In this document: piece by piece, positions 20,414 to 28,360 of the stretch
How positions within the stretch are numbered: the first letter of the stretch is position 1
Layout: every line of letters begins with the position of its first letter
Assembly (NCBI RefSeq): GCF_017599345.1
Contig: NZ_JAGFVL010000062.1
Location: forward strand, 310,001-374,000
From: Gracilibacillus suaedae
Lineage (GTDB): Bacteria > Bacillota > Bacilli > Bacillales > Amphibacillaceae
Length of the DNA stretch: 64,000 bases
Reading direction: 5' to 3'
The notes under the pieces: generated by a model
Database searches by the model: none
What the model was told of the DNA's origin: nothing
The model's input: the letters and a program-made list of their open reading frames with translations, nothing else
Made by a program: the position numbers and the translations under genes

Positions 20414-21127
20414 ATGCGCAATAAATATTTAGTGATCTATCAGGAAATGGTACAGCAAATTGAACAAGGGAGGTTTAAGGCCAATCAATTCTTGCCTTCT
20501 GAGAACGAACTGACAGATCAATATGAAACATCTAGAGAAACGATTAGAAAAGCATTGAATCTGCTAGCTCAAAATGGTTATATACAAAAAATTAGGGGAA
20601 AAGGTTCGATGGTAATTGATCGTAGTAAATTTGATTTCCCTGTTTCCGGGCTTGTTAGCTTTAAAGAGTTAGCAGATAAAATGGGAGAAAGACCAGTGAC
20701 TACGGTACACGAATGTCAGCTTATCAAACCTGATCGCTATCTAAAAGAGCAATTAAAGCTGAAGGGGAAGAATCAGGTGTGGGGAGTGATTCGTTCTCGG
20801 GAATTCTCTGGACAGCGTATCATATTGGATAAAGATTATCTGGTGGATGATTATGTTCCCTATATGTCAGAAGAAATTGCAAAGGAATCGATATATGCCT
20901 ACCTTGAGGATGAATTAGGTTTAGTGATCAGTTTTGCCAAGAAAGAAATTGTCGTGGAGGAGCCAACAAAAGAGGATCGGGATTTATTAGATTTGGAAGG
21001 ATTCCATAATATTGTGGTTATCAAGAACTATGTTTATTTAGATGATGCCAGTCTGTTTCAATATACCGAATCAAGGCACCGCCCGGATAAATTTCGCTTT
21101 GTAGACTTTGCTAGGAGAAATCATTAA
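20414..21127 (+). CDS. treR: Trehalose operon repressor, GntR/HutC family
   Basis: A 237-aa regulator with an N-terminal winged helix (about 1-70; LPSENELTDQYETSRETIRK and NGYIQKIRGKGSMV) and a C-terminal UTRA ligand-binding domain (about 90-235). It sits 17 nt downstream of treA, and its expected operator palindromes are at the treP promoter. Family knowledge: Bacillus TreR is a repressor released by trehalose-6-phosphate. A terminator follows at 21150-21185. Confidence 0.92.
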   Translation: MRNKYLVIYQEMVQQIEQGRFKANQFLPSENELTDQYETSRETIRKALNLLAQNGYIQKIRGKGSMVIDRSKFDFPVSGLVSFKELADKMGERPVTTVHECQLIKPDRYLKEQLKLKGKNQVWGVIRSREFSGQRIILDKDYLVDDYVPYMSEEIAKESIYAYLEDELGLVISFAKKEIVVEEPTKEDRDLLDLEGFHNIVVIKNYVYLDDASLFQYTESRHRPDKFRFVDFARRNH

Positions 21128-21149
21128 TTAGCCGACGAAGGATAGAAAC

Positions 21150-21185
21150 CTAAGGCGATCAAGTTAAATGATTGCCTTAGATTTC
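21150..21185 (+). terminator. Terminator of the tre operon
   Basis: CTAAGGCGATCA (21150-21161) pairs with TGATTGCCTTAG (21169-21180), one G-U pair. ATTTCTTA follows, a moderate U-tract. Confidence 0.72.
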
Positions 21186-21274
21186 TTATACCAGTTGTAT
21201 TATAGGAGAAGAGATAATAAATAGATCTGATAAATCCACTTTTTTGTTACGCAATTATGGTAATGGAGCAGTAA

Positions 21275-21523
21275 TTACCAAAAGAAAAATGGCAGAAATG
21301 CTATTGTTGCGATTGCACCAAGCGCAATGCCAAGACCGAGACCTCTACCATATCCAAAGAAGCCATAGCCATAGCCACCAGCTCCTCGTCGGGCATCAAG
21401 TGGATCTATAAATACTTTTGAGGGATTAACCCTTCTAATGATCCCTCTATGGACTATCCCGTCGTGTGTTACAATTTTTACAGGGCGACCTACGTTCTGT
21501 CTACAAAAATCATAATGTGACAT
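21275..21523 (-). CDS. Small hypothetical protein, Sm-like N-terminus with glycine/tyrosine-rich segment and membrane tail
   Basis: An 82-aa protein with three parts. Residues 1-40 (GRPVKIVTHDGIVHRGIIRR) read like a short Sm/Hfq-type beta strand set. About 45-62 are rich in Gly, Tyr and Arg. The last 18 residues form one hydrophobic segment. GGAAGGAGGG precedes the ATG at 21523. Similar short proteins occur in Bacillaceae, but I know no function. Likely membrane-anchored at the C-terminus. Its neighbours give no strong hint. Confidence 0.75.
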   Translation of the reverse strand: MSHYDFCRQNVGRPVKIVTHDGIVHRGIIRRVNPSKVFIDPLDARRGAGGYGYGFFGYGRGLGLGIALGAIATIAFLPFFFW

Positions 21524-21630
21524 CAAAACCCTCCTTCCTCCATATCCAAGCAGTTCATTGGATAACTACTAACAGACTATGCGAGGAATCGATAAAATTG
21601 TGGTCATCTGTTCGTCGGCATTTGCACTAA

Positions 21631-22461
21631 TTAATTTCTAGGTAATGAATCGACGGTTGCCAAAATGTCCTGATTTGAGGTCTGTAATAATGTGGTTATT
21701 GAGCAAGGTTGTTTAGTCATATAACGTTGAATGATGTTGTAACCGATAATATAGCCGACATTTTTAGGAACACCGTTAAATCCATACATAATCATATCGT
21801 GCTTAGGGTGATCTCTAGTCATCTGCTGCTGAGGTGCAATCCATGTTTTCCATAAATCTGCTAACAACTCATCGGATATCTTTTCTATTCTTTTGTTTCC
21901 GTACGTGTGTCCAATCTTTTTCCGGACAATCCACTCAGCAATGCCTTCTAATATAATAGCGTCCAACAGAGTATATTCCATTTCTTTCTTTGGGAAATGA
22001 TTTAGTCTGCAAATATGACTGTATTCATGAAGGAATAAAGCAACTATCTCTCGATTTTTAGCATTCTTTTGTAAGAATAAGAACAGTTTGTCAGGGTAAC
22101 TTAAGCCTGTATTACTGTTATACCATTCTTTAAGTTCTCTGATTTCTTCGTTAGAGGGAAAGACAAATATAGCAGGATCAGGTCCATTCCATGCCTTTTT
22201 GCACTTTTGGTAGATCTTGTTTACCTTAGATAAATAATTTTGTTGTATCCATTGCTCTGAATCTTCTTTATTTAAATTTGGTGAAAACAGACCATGGCGT
22301 AATAGGTGTTCTTGAATAAACTCTGAGTGGATATCTTCAAAAAAATGGGTGAGTGGTTCGCAAATAATGGATTGATGTAATAGATACTGTTCTTTTCGAT
22401 CCTTTCTATCTTTTTTATTCGTAAATTCTTTAATCCACTTATCAGTTGCATATATGGTCAT
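21631..22461 (-). CDS. DUF2268 putative zinc-dependent protease, YjaZ-like
   Basis: A 276-aa soluble protein with the metalloprotease motif HExxH (LFLHEYSHICRL) near residue 144 and a downstream glutamate in LEGIAEWIVRKKIG, as in the DUF2268/YjaZ family. It ends with GFNGVPKNVGYIIGYNIIQR, another family signature. No signal peptide, so it is probably cytoplasmic. Its first 20 nt overlap the end of the methyltransferase gene upstream, so the two form one transcript. Proteolysis is inferred from the motif only. Confidence 0.85.
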   Translation of the reverse strand: MTIYATDKWIKEFTNKKDRKDRKEQYLLHQSIICEPLTHFFEDIHSEFIQEHLLRHGLFSPNLNKEDSEQWIQQNYLSKVNKIYQKCKKAWNGPDPAIFVFPSNEEIRELKEWYNSNTGLSYPDKLFLFLQKNAKNREIVALFLHEYSHICRLNHFPKKEMEYTLLDAIILEGIAEWIVRKKIGHTYGNKRIEKISDELLADLWKTWIAPQQQMTRDHPKHDMIMYGFNGVPKNVGYIIGYNIIQRYMTKQPCSITTLLQTSNQDILATVDSLPRN

Positions 22462-23152
22462 CGTTCTCTCCTCGCTTTTTAGCTATGAATAAGTAAGTAT
22501 GAAGATCATTAGCATATATAGTATTTAATTGAAAATGTTCATTTAATGTTTGTAACATTTCCATTGATAGATGTTGAGGAAGGGTGATAGGTTTTTTACT
22601 TTCTTTCTCGACTTTTTCTAGGTAGACAGTTTCGTATCCATGGTCTAATAACTGCTTTAACCAGTCTTCTTTGGATAATAATTGCGGCAATTGATAAAAT
22701 GTTTTAATTCTTTCTTTATCTTGAGGTAAGAGGCTGGATGTTGTCATTTCTAGTAGTATGATTTGTCCATTTGGTTTAAGCAGGTTCGTAAGTTTCGGCA
22801 AACTGTTATCGATAGGGGTAAAAGCTAACACAGATTCAGAAATAATTAGGTCAAAGAATTGATGTATGAATGAAAGATCTTCTATATTTTGTTGCATGAT
22901 CTCCATATGATGGAGATCCTTAGTTTTATTTTTTGCCTTTGTAGTCATATTTGCACAGTTGTCGATACCATATAAAAATGCAGTAGTATGATCTCGCAAT
23001 TGCTTGAGAGTCTCTCCTGTCCCACAGCCAACTTCTAATACGTTCTTTAAGTTTTTCGGTATTTGCTTTAACCACTTATCCGTTGCCGCTTTTCCCCCGG
23101 GATGTGTATAGTCAATCCCGAGTTGTGATATGAGTTCCTGATAGCTTACCAT
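22442..23152 (-). CDS. Class I SAM-dependent methyltransferase
   Basis: A 236-aa Rossmann-fold methyltransferase: motif I VLEVGCGTGETLKQL near residue 41, an acidic residue after the next strand (LYGIDNCANMT), and the post-I/motif II region DLIISESVLAFTP. The substrate is unknown. The ATG at 23152 fits AAGGA 9 nt upstream better than the ATG three codons earlier, where the ribosome site abuts the start. It overlaps the downstream YjaZ-like gene, suggesting a shared task, but I know no functional link. Confidence 0.85.
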   Translation of the reverse strand: MVSYQELISQLGIDYTHPGGKAATDKWLKQIPKNLKNVLEVGCGTGETLKQLRDHTTAFLYGIDNCANMTTKAKNKTKDLHHMEIMQQNIEDLSFIHQFFDLIISESVLAFTPIDNSLPKLTNLLKPNGQIILLEMTTSSLLPQDKERIKTFYQLPQLLSKEDWLKQLLDHGYETVYLEKVEKESKKPITLPQHLSMEMLQTLNEHFQLNTIYANDLHTYLFIAKKRGENDDHICN

Positions 23153-23198
23153 TTTAAACATTCCTTCCTCGAATTCGAAGTTTTCCTTTTGTGAGTTT

Positions 23199-23338
23199 TA
23201 TCACGGTGCTAATCGTCCATAAAATCTCCACTGCAAGGTTAAATAAGCGGGGAATAGTGAACGCGAACGCCCTGATACGTTTCGCTAACCCCAGTTGGCA
23301 ACACAATCCCATTGAGGAAAGTCTTACTTTATATTTGG
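23199..23338 (+). repeat. Dispersed family G element, copy 3
   Basis: CACGGTGCTAATCGTCC, ACGCCCTGATACGTTTCGCTAACC, a degraded hairpin CCCCAGTTGG/CCCATTGAGG and the 3' end AAGTCTTACTTTATAT. It lies between divergent genes, 5' to the AsnC-type regulator in sense orientation. Confidence 0.7.
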
Positions 23339-23425
23339 GATTAATTGTAGTATGATTGAATATTAGTAAGAATAATTAACAAGTTGTAGATAGTGTATAC
23401 ACAACATCTAAAGAAGGTGAATGGA

Positions 23426-23923
23426 TTGGAACAAAAAGAGATTGAATTATTGAAATTATTAGAAAAAAACGGTCGAATGGATAATGAAACCATTAGTAAA
23501 ATGTTAGATGTAGCCCCTGCTGAAGTGGAGGAAATGATAAAAAAATTAGAAAAGGAGCATGCTATTCTTGGTTATTCTACACTTGTAGACTGGTCTACTG
23601 TCTACGAGTATGAAGGAGTAGCGGCTTTAATAGATGTAAAGGTAACGCCGGTAAGGGGTGTTGGCTTTGATAAAATCGCTTCTAGAATTTATCGTTTCCC
23701 AGAAGTGAAGGCTGTCTATTTAATGTCGGGTTCCTATGATTTAAGTGTTTCTGTCGAAGGGAAAACAATGATGGAAGTGAGTCGATTTGTTTCGGATAAG
23801 TTGTCTACTTTAGATACTGTTTTGTCTACTACGACTCATTTCATCCTCAAAAAATATAAACATGATGGTATTATTTTTGATGAAGGTGACGATGATGACA
23901 AACGAATCATGGTGACACCATGA
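23426..23923 (+). CDS. Lrp/AsnC family transcriptional regulator, AlaR-like
   Basis: A 165-aa Lrp-type regulator. N-terminal helix-turn-helix (about 1-55; LEKNGRMDNETISKMLDVAP) and a C-terminal RAM/ACT-like ligand domain (about 70-150; EGVAALIDVKVTPV, SGSYDLSVSVEG). I prefer the TTG start at 23426, with AAGGTGA six bases upstream; the longer frame from 23393 has no ribosome site. The stop overlaps the ATG of the aminotransferase in an ATGA arrangement. The pair resembles B. subtilis alaR-alaT (yugG-yugH), in which the regulator senses alanine. That assignment is inferred from context. Confidence 0.85.
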   Translation: MEQKEIELLKLLEKNGRMDNETISKMLDVAPAEVEEMIKKLEKEHAILGYSTLVDWSTVYEYEGVAALIDVKVTPVRGVGFDKIASRIYRFPEVKAVYLMSGSYDLSVSVEGKTMMEVSRFVSDKLSTLDTVLSTTTHFILKKYKHDGIIFDEGDDDDKRIMVTP

Positions 23924-25104
23924 GTACATCATACTTAGCAAACCATGTGAAAGAGTTGCAGCCGTCTGGAATCCGAAAGTTTTTTGATCTTGCTTCTCAA
24001 ATGGACAATGTTATCTCACTAGGAGTTGGTGAGCCAGATTTTGTAACTCCTTGGAATGTCATCGAAGCGAGTTATCATTCCTTGGAACAAGGATATACTG
24101 CGTATACAGCTAACGCAGGTTTATTCGAATTAAGAGAAGAAATTAGTAAATATTTGCAAGATACATTTTCTATTTCTTATAGTCCTGAAGATCAACTCCT
24201 AGTAACGGTAGGTGCAAGTCAAGCAATTGATTTAGCACTACGAGCGATTGTAGATGCTGGTGATGAAGTAATGGTTGTAGAGCCTTGCTTTGTTTCCTAT
24301 AGTCCTGCTATTTCGCTAGCAGGTGGTGTCCCGGTAGCAGTAAGTGCTACAGCGGATAATGAGTTTAAAGTGACACCAGAGCAAATTGAAGCAGCGATCA
24401 CACCACGTACAAAGGCCATTGTATTGTGCAGCCCAAACAATCCGACCGGTGCGGTATTAAGTAAAGAAGAATTGTACGGAATAGCACAAGTTGTACGAAA
24501 GCATGATTTAATTGTACTATCTGATGAAATTTACGCAGAACTAGCTTATGATGAAGCGGCAGCTAGTATTGCATCTGTTGATGGAATGAAGGAACGTACC
24601 ATTGTCATTTCAGGTTTCTCGAAATCTTTTGCTATGACAGGTTGGCGACTTGGTTATGCGGCAGGGCCTGTAGCTATTATGCAAGCTATGACAAAAATTC
24701 ATCAATACACGATGATGTGTGCACCTACTATGGCGCAACATGGTGCGTTAGAGGCATTACGTCACGGAAATGAAAGTGTCAGAGAAATGAAAACAAGCTA
24801 TCGACAACGGCGGAATTTTGTTGTAAAGGCATTGAATGAGATGGGCTTATCCTGTCATTTACCTGGTGGTGCTTTTTATGTATTCCCGTCGATCAAAGAA
24901 ACTGGCTATAGCTCAGAGGAATTTGCGCAAAAATTGTTAGAAGAAGAAAGAGTAGCCGTTGTACCAGGGCATGTTTTCGGTGAAAGTGGAGAGGGATATA
25001 TCCGTTGTTCCTATGCTACATCAATTAAACAATTAGATGAAGCTATGAAAAGGATGGAACGATTTATTAAACAAAATAGTAAAACACAAAAACCAACAGT
25101 GTGA
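23920..25104 (+). CDS. Class I/II pyridoxal-phosphate aminotransferase, probable alanine transaminase (AlaT-like)
   Basis: A 394-aa fold-type I aminotransferase. The PLP lysine is K235 in SGFSKSFAMTGWRLGY; CSPNNPTGAVLS and LSDEIYAELAY carry the PLP-ring and hydroxyl-binding residues. It is translationally coupled to the AsnC/Lrp gene. The same pairing in B. subtilis is alaR-alaT, so transfer between alanine/pyruvate and glutamate/2-oxoglutarate is likely; aspartate or aromatic substrates cannot be excluded. Its TGA stop lies inside the loop of the terminator hairpin. Confidence 0.9.
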   Translation: MSTSYLANHVKELQPSGIRKFFDLASQMDNVISLGVGEPDFVTPWNVIEASYHSLEQGYTAYTANAGLFELREEISKYLQDTFSISYSPEDQLLVTVGASQAIDLALRAIVDAGDEVMVVEPCFVSYSPAISLAGGVPVAVSATADNEFKVTPEQIEAAITPRTKAIVLCSPNNPTGAVLSKEELYGIAQVVRKHDLIVLSDEIYAELAYDEAAASIASVDGMKERTIVISGFSKSFAMTGWRLGYAAGPVAIMQAMTKIHQYTMMCAPTMAQHGALEALRHGNESVREMKTSYRQRRNFVVKALNEMGLSCHLPGGAFYVFPSIKETGYSSEEFAQKLLEEERVAVVPGHVFGESGEGYIRCSYATSIKQLDEAMKRMERFIKQNSKTQKPTV

Positions 25105-25122
25105 TATACTGTTGGTTTTTAT
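25089..25122 (+). terminator. Terminator overlapping the end of the aminotransferase gene
   Basis: AAAACCAACAGT (25089-25100) pairs with ACTGTTGGTTTT (25108-25119), followed by T. The stop codon (25102-25104) is in the loop, so the 5' arm encodes the last residues. Confidence 0.88.
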
Positions 25123-25163
25123 TTGTTAACATAAGTTTTACTATTGTAAAATTAACTAAATAG

Positions 25164-25192
25164 TTGTAAGTACAAGTTGACTCGTTTATAAT
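25164..25192 (+). promoter_or_regulatory. GH43 promoter with AraR-like palindrome
   Basis: TTGTAA (25164-25169) and TATAAT (25187-25192) with 17 nt between. The palindrome TTGTAAGTACAA (25164-25175) differs by one central base from the AraR-type TTGTACGTACAA seen elsewhere in the window. Operator role is inferred. Confidence 0.6.
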
Positions 25193-25224
25193 AGTAATGA
25201 ATGAAAATCGAAAGGATGTCATAG

Positions 25225-26385
25225 ATGGATATAAAGCGTATACACGATGTGGAAATCGATGTTTCCAGAGGTGAAGACATTCGATTACCTGAACGAGTAC
25301 TTGTAGATTTAGAAGATAATATTACTGCAGAGTTTAATGTAAATTGGGATTCAGTGGATGAAAATGAACTTTTAGATAAAGGAACGATTGAGGTAGAGGG
25401 TAAGGTAGAACATAAAGATTATCCTAAGCCTTTTATTGAACAGAGAGCTGATCCATATTTATATAAGCATACAGATGGTTACTATTATTTTACCGGCTCT
25501 TACCCATTGTATGACCGAGTAGTCTTAAGAAGAGCTAAGACAATTGACGAACTACCACAAGCAGAAGAAAAAGTGATCTGGTGGAAGCATGAATCAGGGA
25601 TCATGTCTGAACATATTTGGGCACCGGAGATTCATTTCATTGATGGAAAGTGGTATGTTCATGTCGCAGCTGGGGATAAAGATGATGTTTGGGCTATTCG
25701 TCCGTATGTTTTAGAATGTGATGCAGAAAACCCATTAGAAGGTGAGTGGATAGAGAAAGGTCAAATCAATACGGAGTTTCAAAGTTTCTCTTTAGACGCA
25801 ACAACTTTTGAACATCAAGGTAAACGTTATCTCGTGTGGTCACAGAAGGTAGATAATGATACTATCGCCAACCTTTATATTGCTGAAATGGAGAATCCTT
25901 GGACAATTAAGAAACAGGTTCTTTTATCGACTCCAGAATACGATTGGGAAGTCATTGGATTTGATGTAAACGAGGGACCTGCAATGATAAAAAATGATAA
26001 GAAAATTTTCATCGCTTTCTCGGCAAGTGAAACAGATGAAAATTATGCAATGGGATTATTACATGCTGATATAGACAGTGATTTATTAGATCCAAATGCT
26101 TGGACGAAAGAAAAGGAACCAGTGTTGGTTTCCAGTGATAACACTGGTGAATATGGGCCAGGACATAATAGCTTTTGCGTTGATGAAGATGGTTATGAGC
26201 TACTAGTTTACCATGCTCGTCCATATAAAGGATTTAATACAGAGAATCCTTTATATGATCATAACCGACATGCGCGTATTCAGCGTCTGTTTTGGACAAA
26301 AGATGGTTTTCCTTACTTCGGAGAACCAGGCTATCAATTAGATTTTTCTAACCATAAAGCAAAAGCAAAAATTACATTGAGATAG
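25225..26385 (+). CDS. Glycoside hydrolase family 43 protein, intracellular, with N-terminal Ig-like (Big_4-type) segment
   Basis: A 386-aa protein with no signal peptide. Residues about 8-65 (LPERVLVDLEDNITAEFNVN) resemble a short bacterial Ig-like Big_4 domain, usually found in secreted enzymes. Residues about 70-385 form a GH43 five-bladed propeller with likely catalytic residues D76 (RADPYLYK), D191 (FSLDATTFE) and E250 (VNEGPAMI). Expected substrates are arabino- or xylo-oligosaccharides brought into the cell. The AraR-like site in its promoter and the distant ara genes fit an arabinofuranosidase. It is monocistronic, with a terminator directly after. Confidence 0.87.
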   Translation: MDIKRIHDVEIDVSRGEDIRLPERVLVDLEDNITAEFNVNWDSVDENELLDKGTIEVEGKVEHKDYPKPFIEQRADPYLYKHTDGYYYFTGSYPLYDRVVLRRAKTIDELPQAEEKVIWWKHESGIMSEHIWAPEIHFIDGKWYVHVAAGDKDDVWAIRPYVLECDAENPLEGEWIEKGQINTEFQSFSLDATTFEHQGKRYLVWSQKVDNDTIANLYIAEMENPWTIKKQVLLSTPEYDWEVIGFDVNEGPAMIKNDKKIFIAFSASETDENYAMGLLHADIDSDLLDPNAWTKEKEPVLVSSDNTGEYGPGHNSFCVDEDGYELLVYHARPYKGFNTENPLYDHNRHARIQRLFWTKDGFPYFGEPGYQLDFSNHKAKAKITLR

Positions 26386-26391
26386 AAGGAA

Positions 26392-26427
26392 AACCGAGTG
26401 CAATGAAAAAAGAGCACTCGGTTGTTT
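26392..26427 (+). terminator. Terminator of the GH43 gene
   Basis: AACCGAGTGC (26392-26401) pairs with GCACTCGGTT (26414-26423), followed by GTTTT. Confidence 0.85.
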
Positions 26428-26523
26428 TACTTGTAAGGAAAGTATATAATCCTCGGTATCAACGCCTTTGTTATCAAAGTAGCCATTTTGAAATAAACCG
26501 TATAGGAAACCATCGCTGCGGGT

Positions 26524-26633
26524 GTCCACTTCCCTTTCCACGGGATTTTCGACTAAGCTAACTTTTCCAAGCAAAAACCCGCTTGAAAAAGTGGATCTTA
26601 GTCGAAAATCATCCCGTAGGAGTGGAAGCGGAC
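26524..26633 (-). repeat. Long-hairpin dispersed element, family H, copy 3a
   Basis: Arms GTCCACTTCC (26524-26533) and GGAAGCGGAC (26624-26633) with long inner pairing (GGGATTTTCGACTAAG with CTTAGTCGAAAATCATCCC). On the minus strand it shows the family core AAAAGTTAGCTTAG. It is inverted relative to copy 3b 125 bp away. No gene lies in 26424-26968. Confidence 0.8.
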
Positions 26634-26757
26634 GGCCTTCGCTATGGAGCTGTTCTACAACGTTAGTGACAGCTAATTTTTCGAGCTTTCTAAACATGTG
26701 TAATAAAACAAGTATGTTAGCAAATACATTCATTGTAAAGCATTACTTAGCGTAGGC

Positions 26758-26864
26758 GCCCACTTCGACTCCTGGGGGATCAGCGTGATCTGAAGATCCA
26801 CTTTGCAAAGCGATCTTCTTTGCAAAGTTAGCTGAAGACACGCCCCCTGGAAAGCGAAGTGGGC
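26758..26864 (+). repeat. Long-hairpin dispersed element, family H, copy 3b
   Basis: Arms GCCCACTTCG (26758-26767) and CGAAGTGGGC (26855-26864), with CTGGGGGATCAGCGTGAT inside one arm and GCCCCCTGGAAAG inside the other, and the core GCAAAGTTAGCTGAAG. This is the cleanest copy in the window. Confidence 0.82.
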
Positions 26865-26919
26865 AAGCCGAAGCGGTTGTTAAGCCTATTATTCATGTCA
26901 AAATAACTACTTTGAACAG

Positions 26920-26947
26920 AACCGGGTGGGTTTTCCCGGTTTTTCTT
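26920..26947 (+). terminator. Plus-strand terminator-like hairpin
   Basis: AACCGGG (26920-26926) pairs with CCCGGTT (26935-26941), followed by TTTCTTA. The U-tract is on the plus strand, while the nearest gene end (26969) is on the minus strand. It may end readthrough across the H elements. Confidence 0.55.
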
Positions 26948-26968
26948 AATACCTGTTTCGAATGTACT

Positions 26969-27256
26969 TCACTCGATGACATATTCAATTTCGTCGTATT
27001 TTCTCGAGTATTTGATATGGAAGTTCTTATTATCGAAGTACCAGATGTCGGATTCTTCGACAAAAAAGTGAATGCCTTCCTCCGTCACTTCAGCTCCAAG
27101 ATTGTTTGGCTCTGCTTTCTCCAATGCTAAGGAAAAACCTTTATGTACACCACCGAATCCGCCATATCTTGCTAAGAAGCGGATAGCATCTCCTTCTTCT
27201 AAATCTAATTCTTTTATAAACCATTTTGCTGCTGGTTTTGTAATGGACATTTCCAT
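26969..27256 (-). CDS. HesB/IscA-fold protein, YneR-like, without cysteines
   Basis: A 95-aa protein with the HesB/A-type fold (MEMSITKPAAKWFIKELDLE, then RFLARYGGFGGVHKGFSLAL). The three cysteines that bind iron-sulfur clusters in IscA/SufA are absent, as in the YneR family of Bacillus. It is therefore unlikely to be a cluster scaffold; function unknown. The start at 27256 is chosen because AAGGAGG lies 9 nt upstream; earlier in-frame ATGs overlap it. It is divergent from tnrA. Confidence 0.82.
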   Translation of the reverse strand: MEMSITKPAAKWFIKELDLEEGDAIRFLARYGGFGGVHKGFSLALEKAEPNNLGAEVTEEGIHFFVEESDIWYFDNKNFHIKYSRKYDEIEYVIE

Positions 27257-27336
27257 AGTGTTCATCCTCCTTATCATCTATATACTAACGAAAATATCGT
27301 TTAGACGCTAGCAGTAGCAATTGTCAGATAATTTAC

Positions 27337-27388
27337 TGTCAGATTATCTGACAAAACTTTGTGCAACGCTGGGTTGTCATTGTATACT
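27337..27388 (+). promoter_or_regulatory. tnrA promoter with TnrA box
   Basis: TGTCAGATTATCTGACA (27337-27353) fits the TnrA/GlnR consensus TGTNANAWWWTNTNACA at every defined position. It lies just upstream of TTGTGC (27359-27364) and TATACT (27383-27388; 18-nt spacer). Its centre is about 50 bp before the expected start point, the position used by TnrA-activated promoters. Autoactivation is expected. Confidence 0.88.
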
Positions 27389-27437
27389 TTTATTAAGGTC
27401 AGCTTATAACGGTATACGTGATTAGGTGGTGTATGAC

Positions 27438-27764
27438 ATGGCAGAAAGTCCTTCCTATAAAGAACGAAAAGTTATCACTATTGGTGTCGTAAGTGAATTA
27501 ACCGGGTTATCAGAACGACAAATTCGTTATTATGAAGAAAGAAAACTAGTATTTCCTGAACGTTCTCCAAAAGGAAACCGTAAATACTCTTTTGCTGATG
27601 TGGAGTTATTAATTGATATTGCGAACAAGCGAGAAGAGGGCGTTCAAACATACGAAATTAGACAAGATATGATTCGAGAAGAGAAGAAGAAAGAAAAGAG
27701 AATGCGCAAGCAATTATTACGTGGGGAGATTAACGCACGATTTGGTATCCAAAAAGAACGATAA
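27438..27764 (+). CDS. tnrA: Nitrogen regulator TnrA, MerR family
   Basis: A 108-aa global regulator of nitrogen metabolism that activates or represses genes when nitrogen is limiting. The MerR winged helix occupies about 15-80 (IGVVSELTGLSERQIRYYEE, RKYSFADVELL), with the phrase ANKREEGVQTYEIRQDM seen in TnrA. The short C-terminal tail (LLRGEINARFGIQKER) resembles the TnrA region that binds feedback-inhibited glutamine synthetase; GlnR is longer. The ATG at 27438 has AGGTGG 8 nt upstream. Its promoter carries a perfect TnrA box. Confidence 0.92.
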   Translation: MAESPSYKERKVITIGVVSELTGLSERQIRYYEERKLVFPERSPKGNRKYSFADVELLIDIANKREEGVQTYEIRQDMIREEKKKEKRMRKQLLRGEINARFGIQKER

Positions 27765-27823
27765 AGAAACAAGGGTGGGCTTATCATACAGGCACCTCCC
27801 TTGTTTAACAGTTGGAAAATATA

Positions 27824-27865
27824 AAAAGAAGAGAAGCTTAATGGAAATCGGGCTTCTCTTCTTTT
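27824..27865. terminator. Bidirectional terminator between tnrA and the FbpA-like gene
   Basis: AAAAGAAGAGAAGC (27824-27837) pairs with GCTTCTCTTCTTTT (27852-27865). U-rich on both strands. The FbpA-like stop codon (27838-27840) is in the loop. Confidence 0.8.
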
Positions 27866-28062
27866 CTTTCGGGATTATAGCGAGTGAACTTTAACGAGTT
27901 TTGTTTCTCAAATTCCAAGCAAAATTTTTCGTAATCATTGACAATTTCACTAATAGGTTTGTTGTAGAGCTCTTGATCATTCTTATCCACAATTCCATTG
28001 GCCATCAACTGTTGAATCAAGTACACTTTTTGTTTTTCAACTGCTTCTCGTAAAAAAGCCAT
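27838..28062 (-). CDS. FbpA-like small protein (Fur-regulated basic protein family)
   Basis: A 74-aa protein resembling PF13076 in its first half: LREAVEKQKVYLIQQLMANG then DKNDQELYNKPISEIVNDYE. In B. subtilis FbpA helps the small RNA FsrA spare iron. I find no convincing Fur box upstream (28063-28140), and the C-terminal half is longer and less basic than usual, so iron control is not shown here. AGGAGG precedes the ATG. It shares a bidirectional terminator with tnrA. A Spo0E-type phosphatase was considered, but the expected motif is absent. Confidence 0.65.
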   Translation of the reverse strand: MAFLREAVEKQKVYLIQQLMANGIVDKNDQELYNKPISEIVNDYEKFCLEFEKQNSLKFTRYNPERKEEKPDFH

Positions 28063-28360
28063 TTGACTAGCCTCCTATTTATTTATGTCACTAGGTCTTG
28101 CATTTTAAGAAAAGTATTACCAATTTTGTTATATGTTATACAGAAATAGTTCATGTCATTTTATTAGAATTGTAAAAAGTTTGAAATATATATAAATAAG
28201 ATGGATGATTTCGCTAAGGTAATAAATTGATATATAATTAAGTAAATAGTAGAAGGAATAGTAGGATATGCCTTTACTATATGCCATAATTTTAACTTTG
28301 TCATGGCTAATGTCAACAAAGTTTACATACTTTTAATGAAATTTATTGAGGAGTTTACAA

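Noticed and set aside
26458-26890. IS element or transposon with inverted ends
   Set aside because: The paired hairpins enclose no transposase-like frame; they are short structured repeats.
27838-28062. Spo0E-type aspartyl phosphatase
   Set aside because: The SQELD-like signature is absent; the DKNDQELY segment fits FbpA better.
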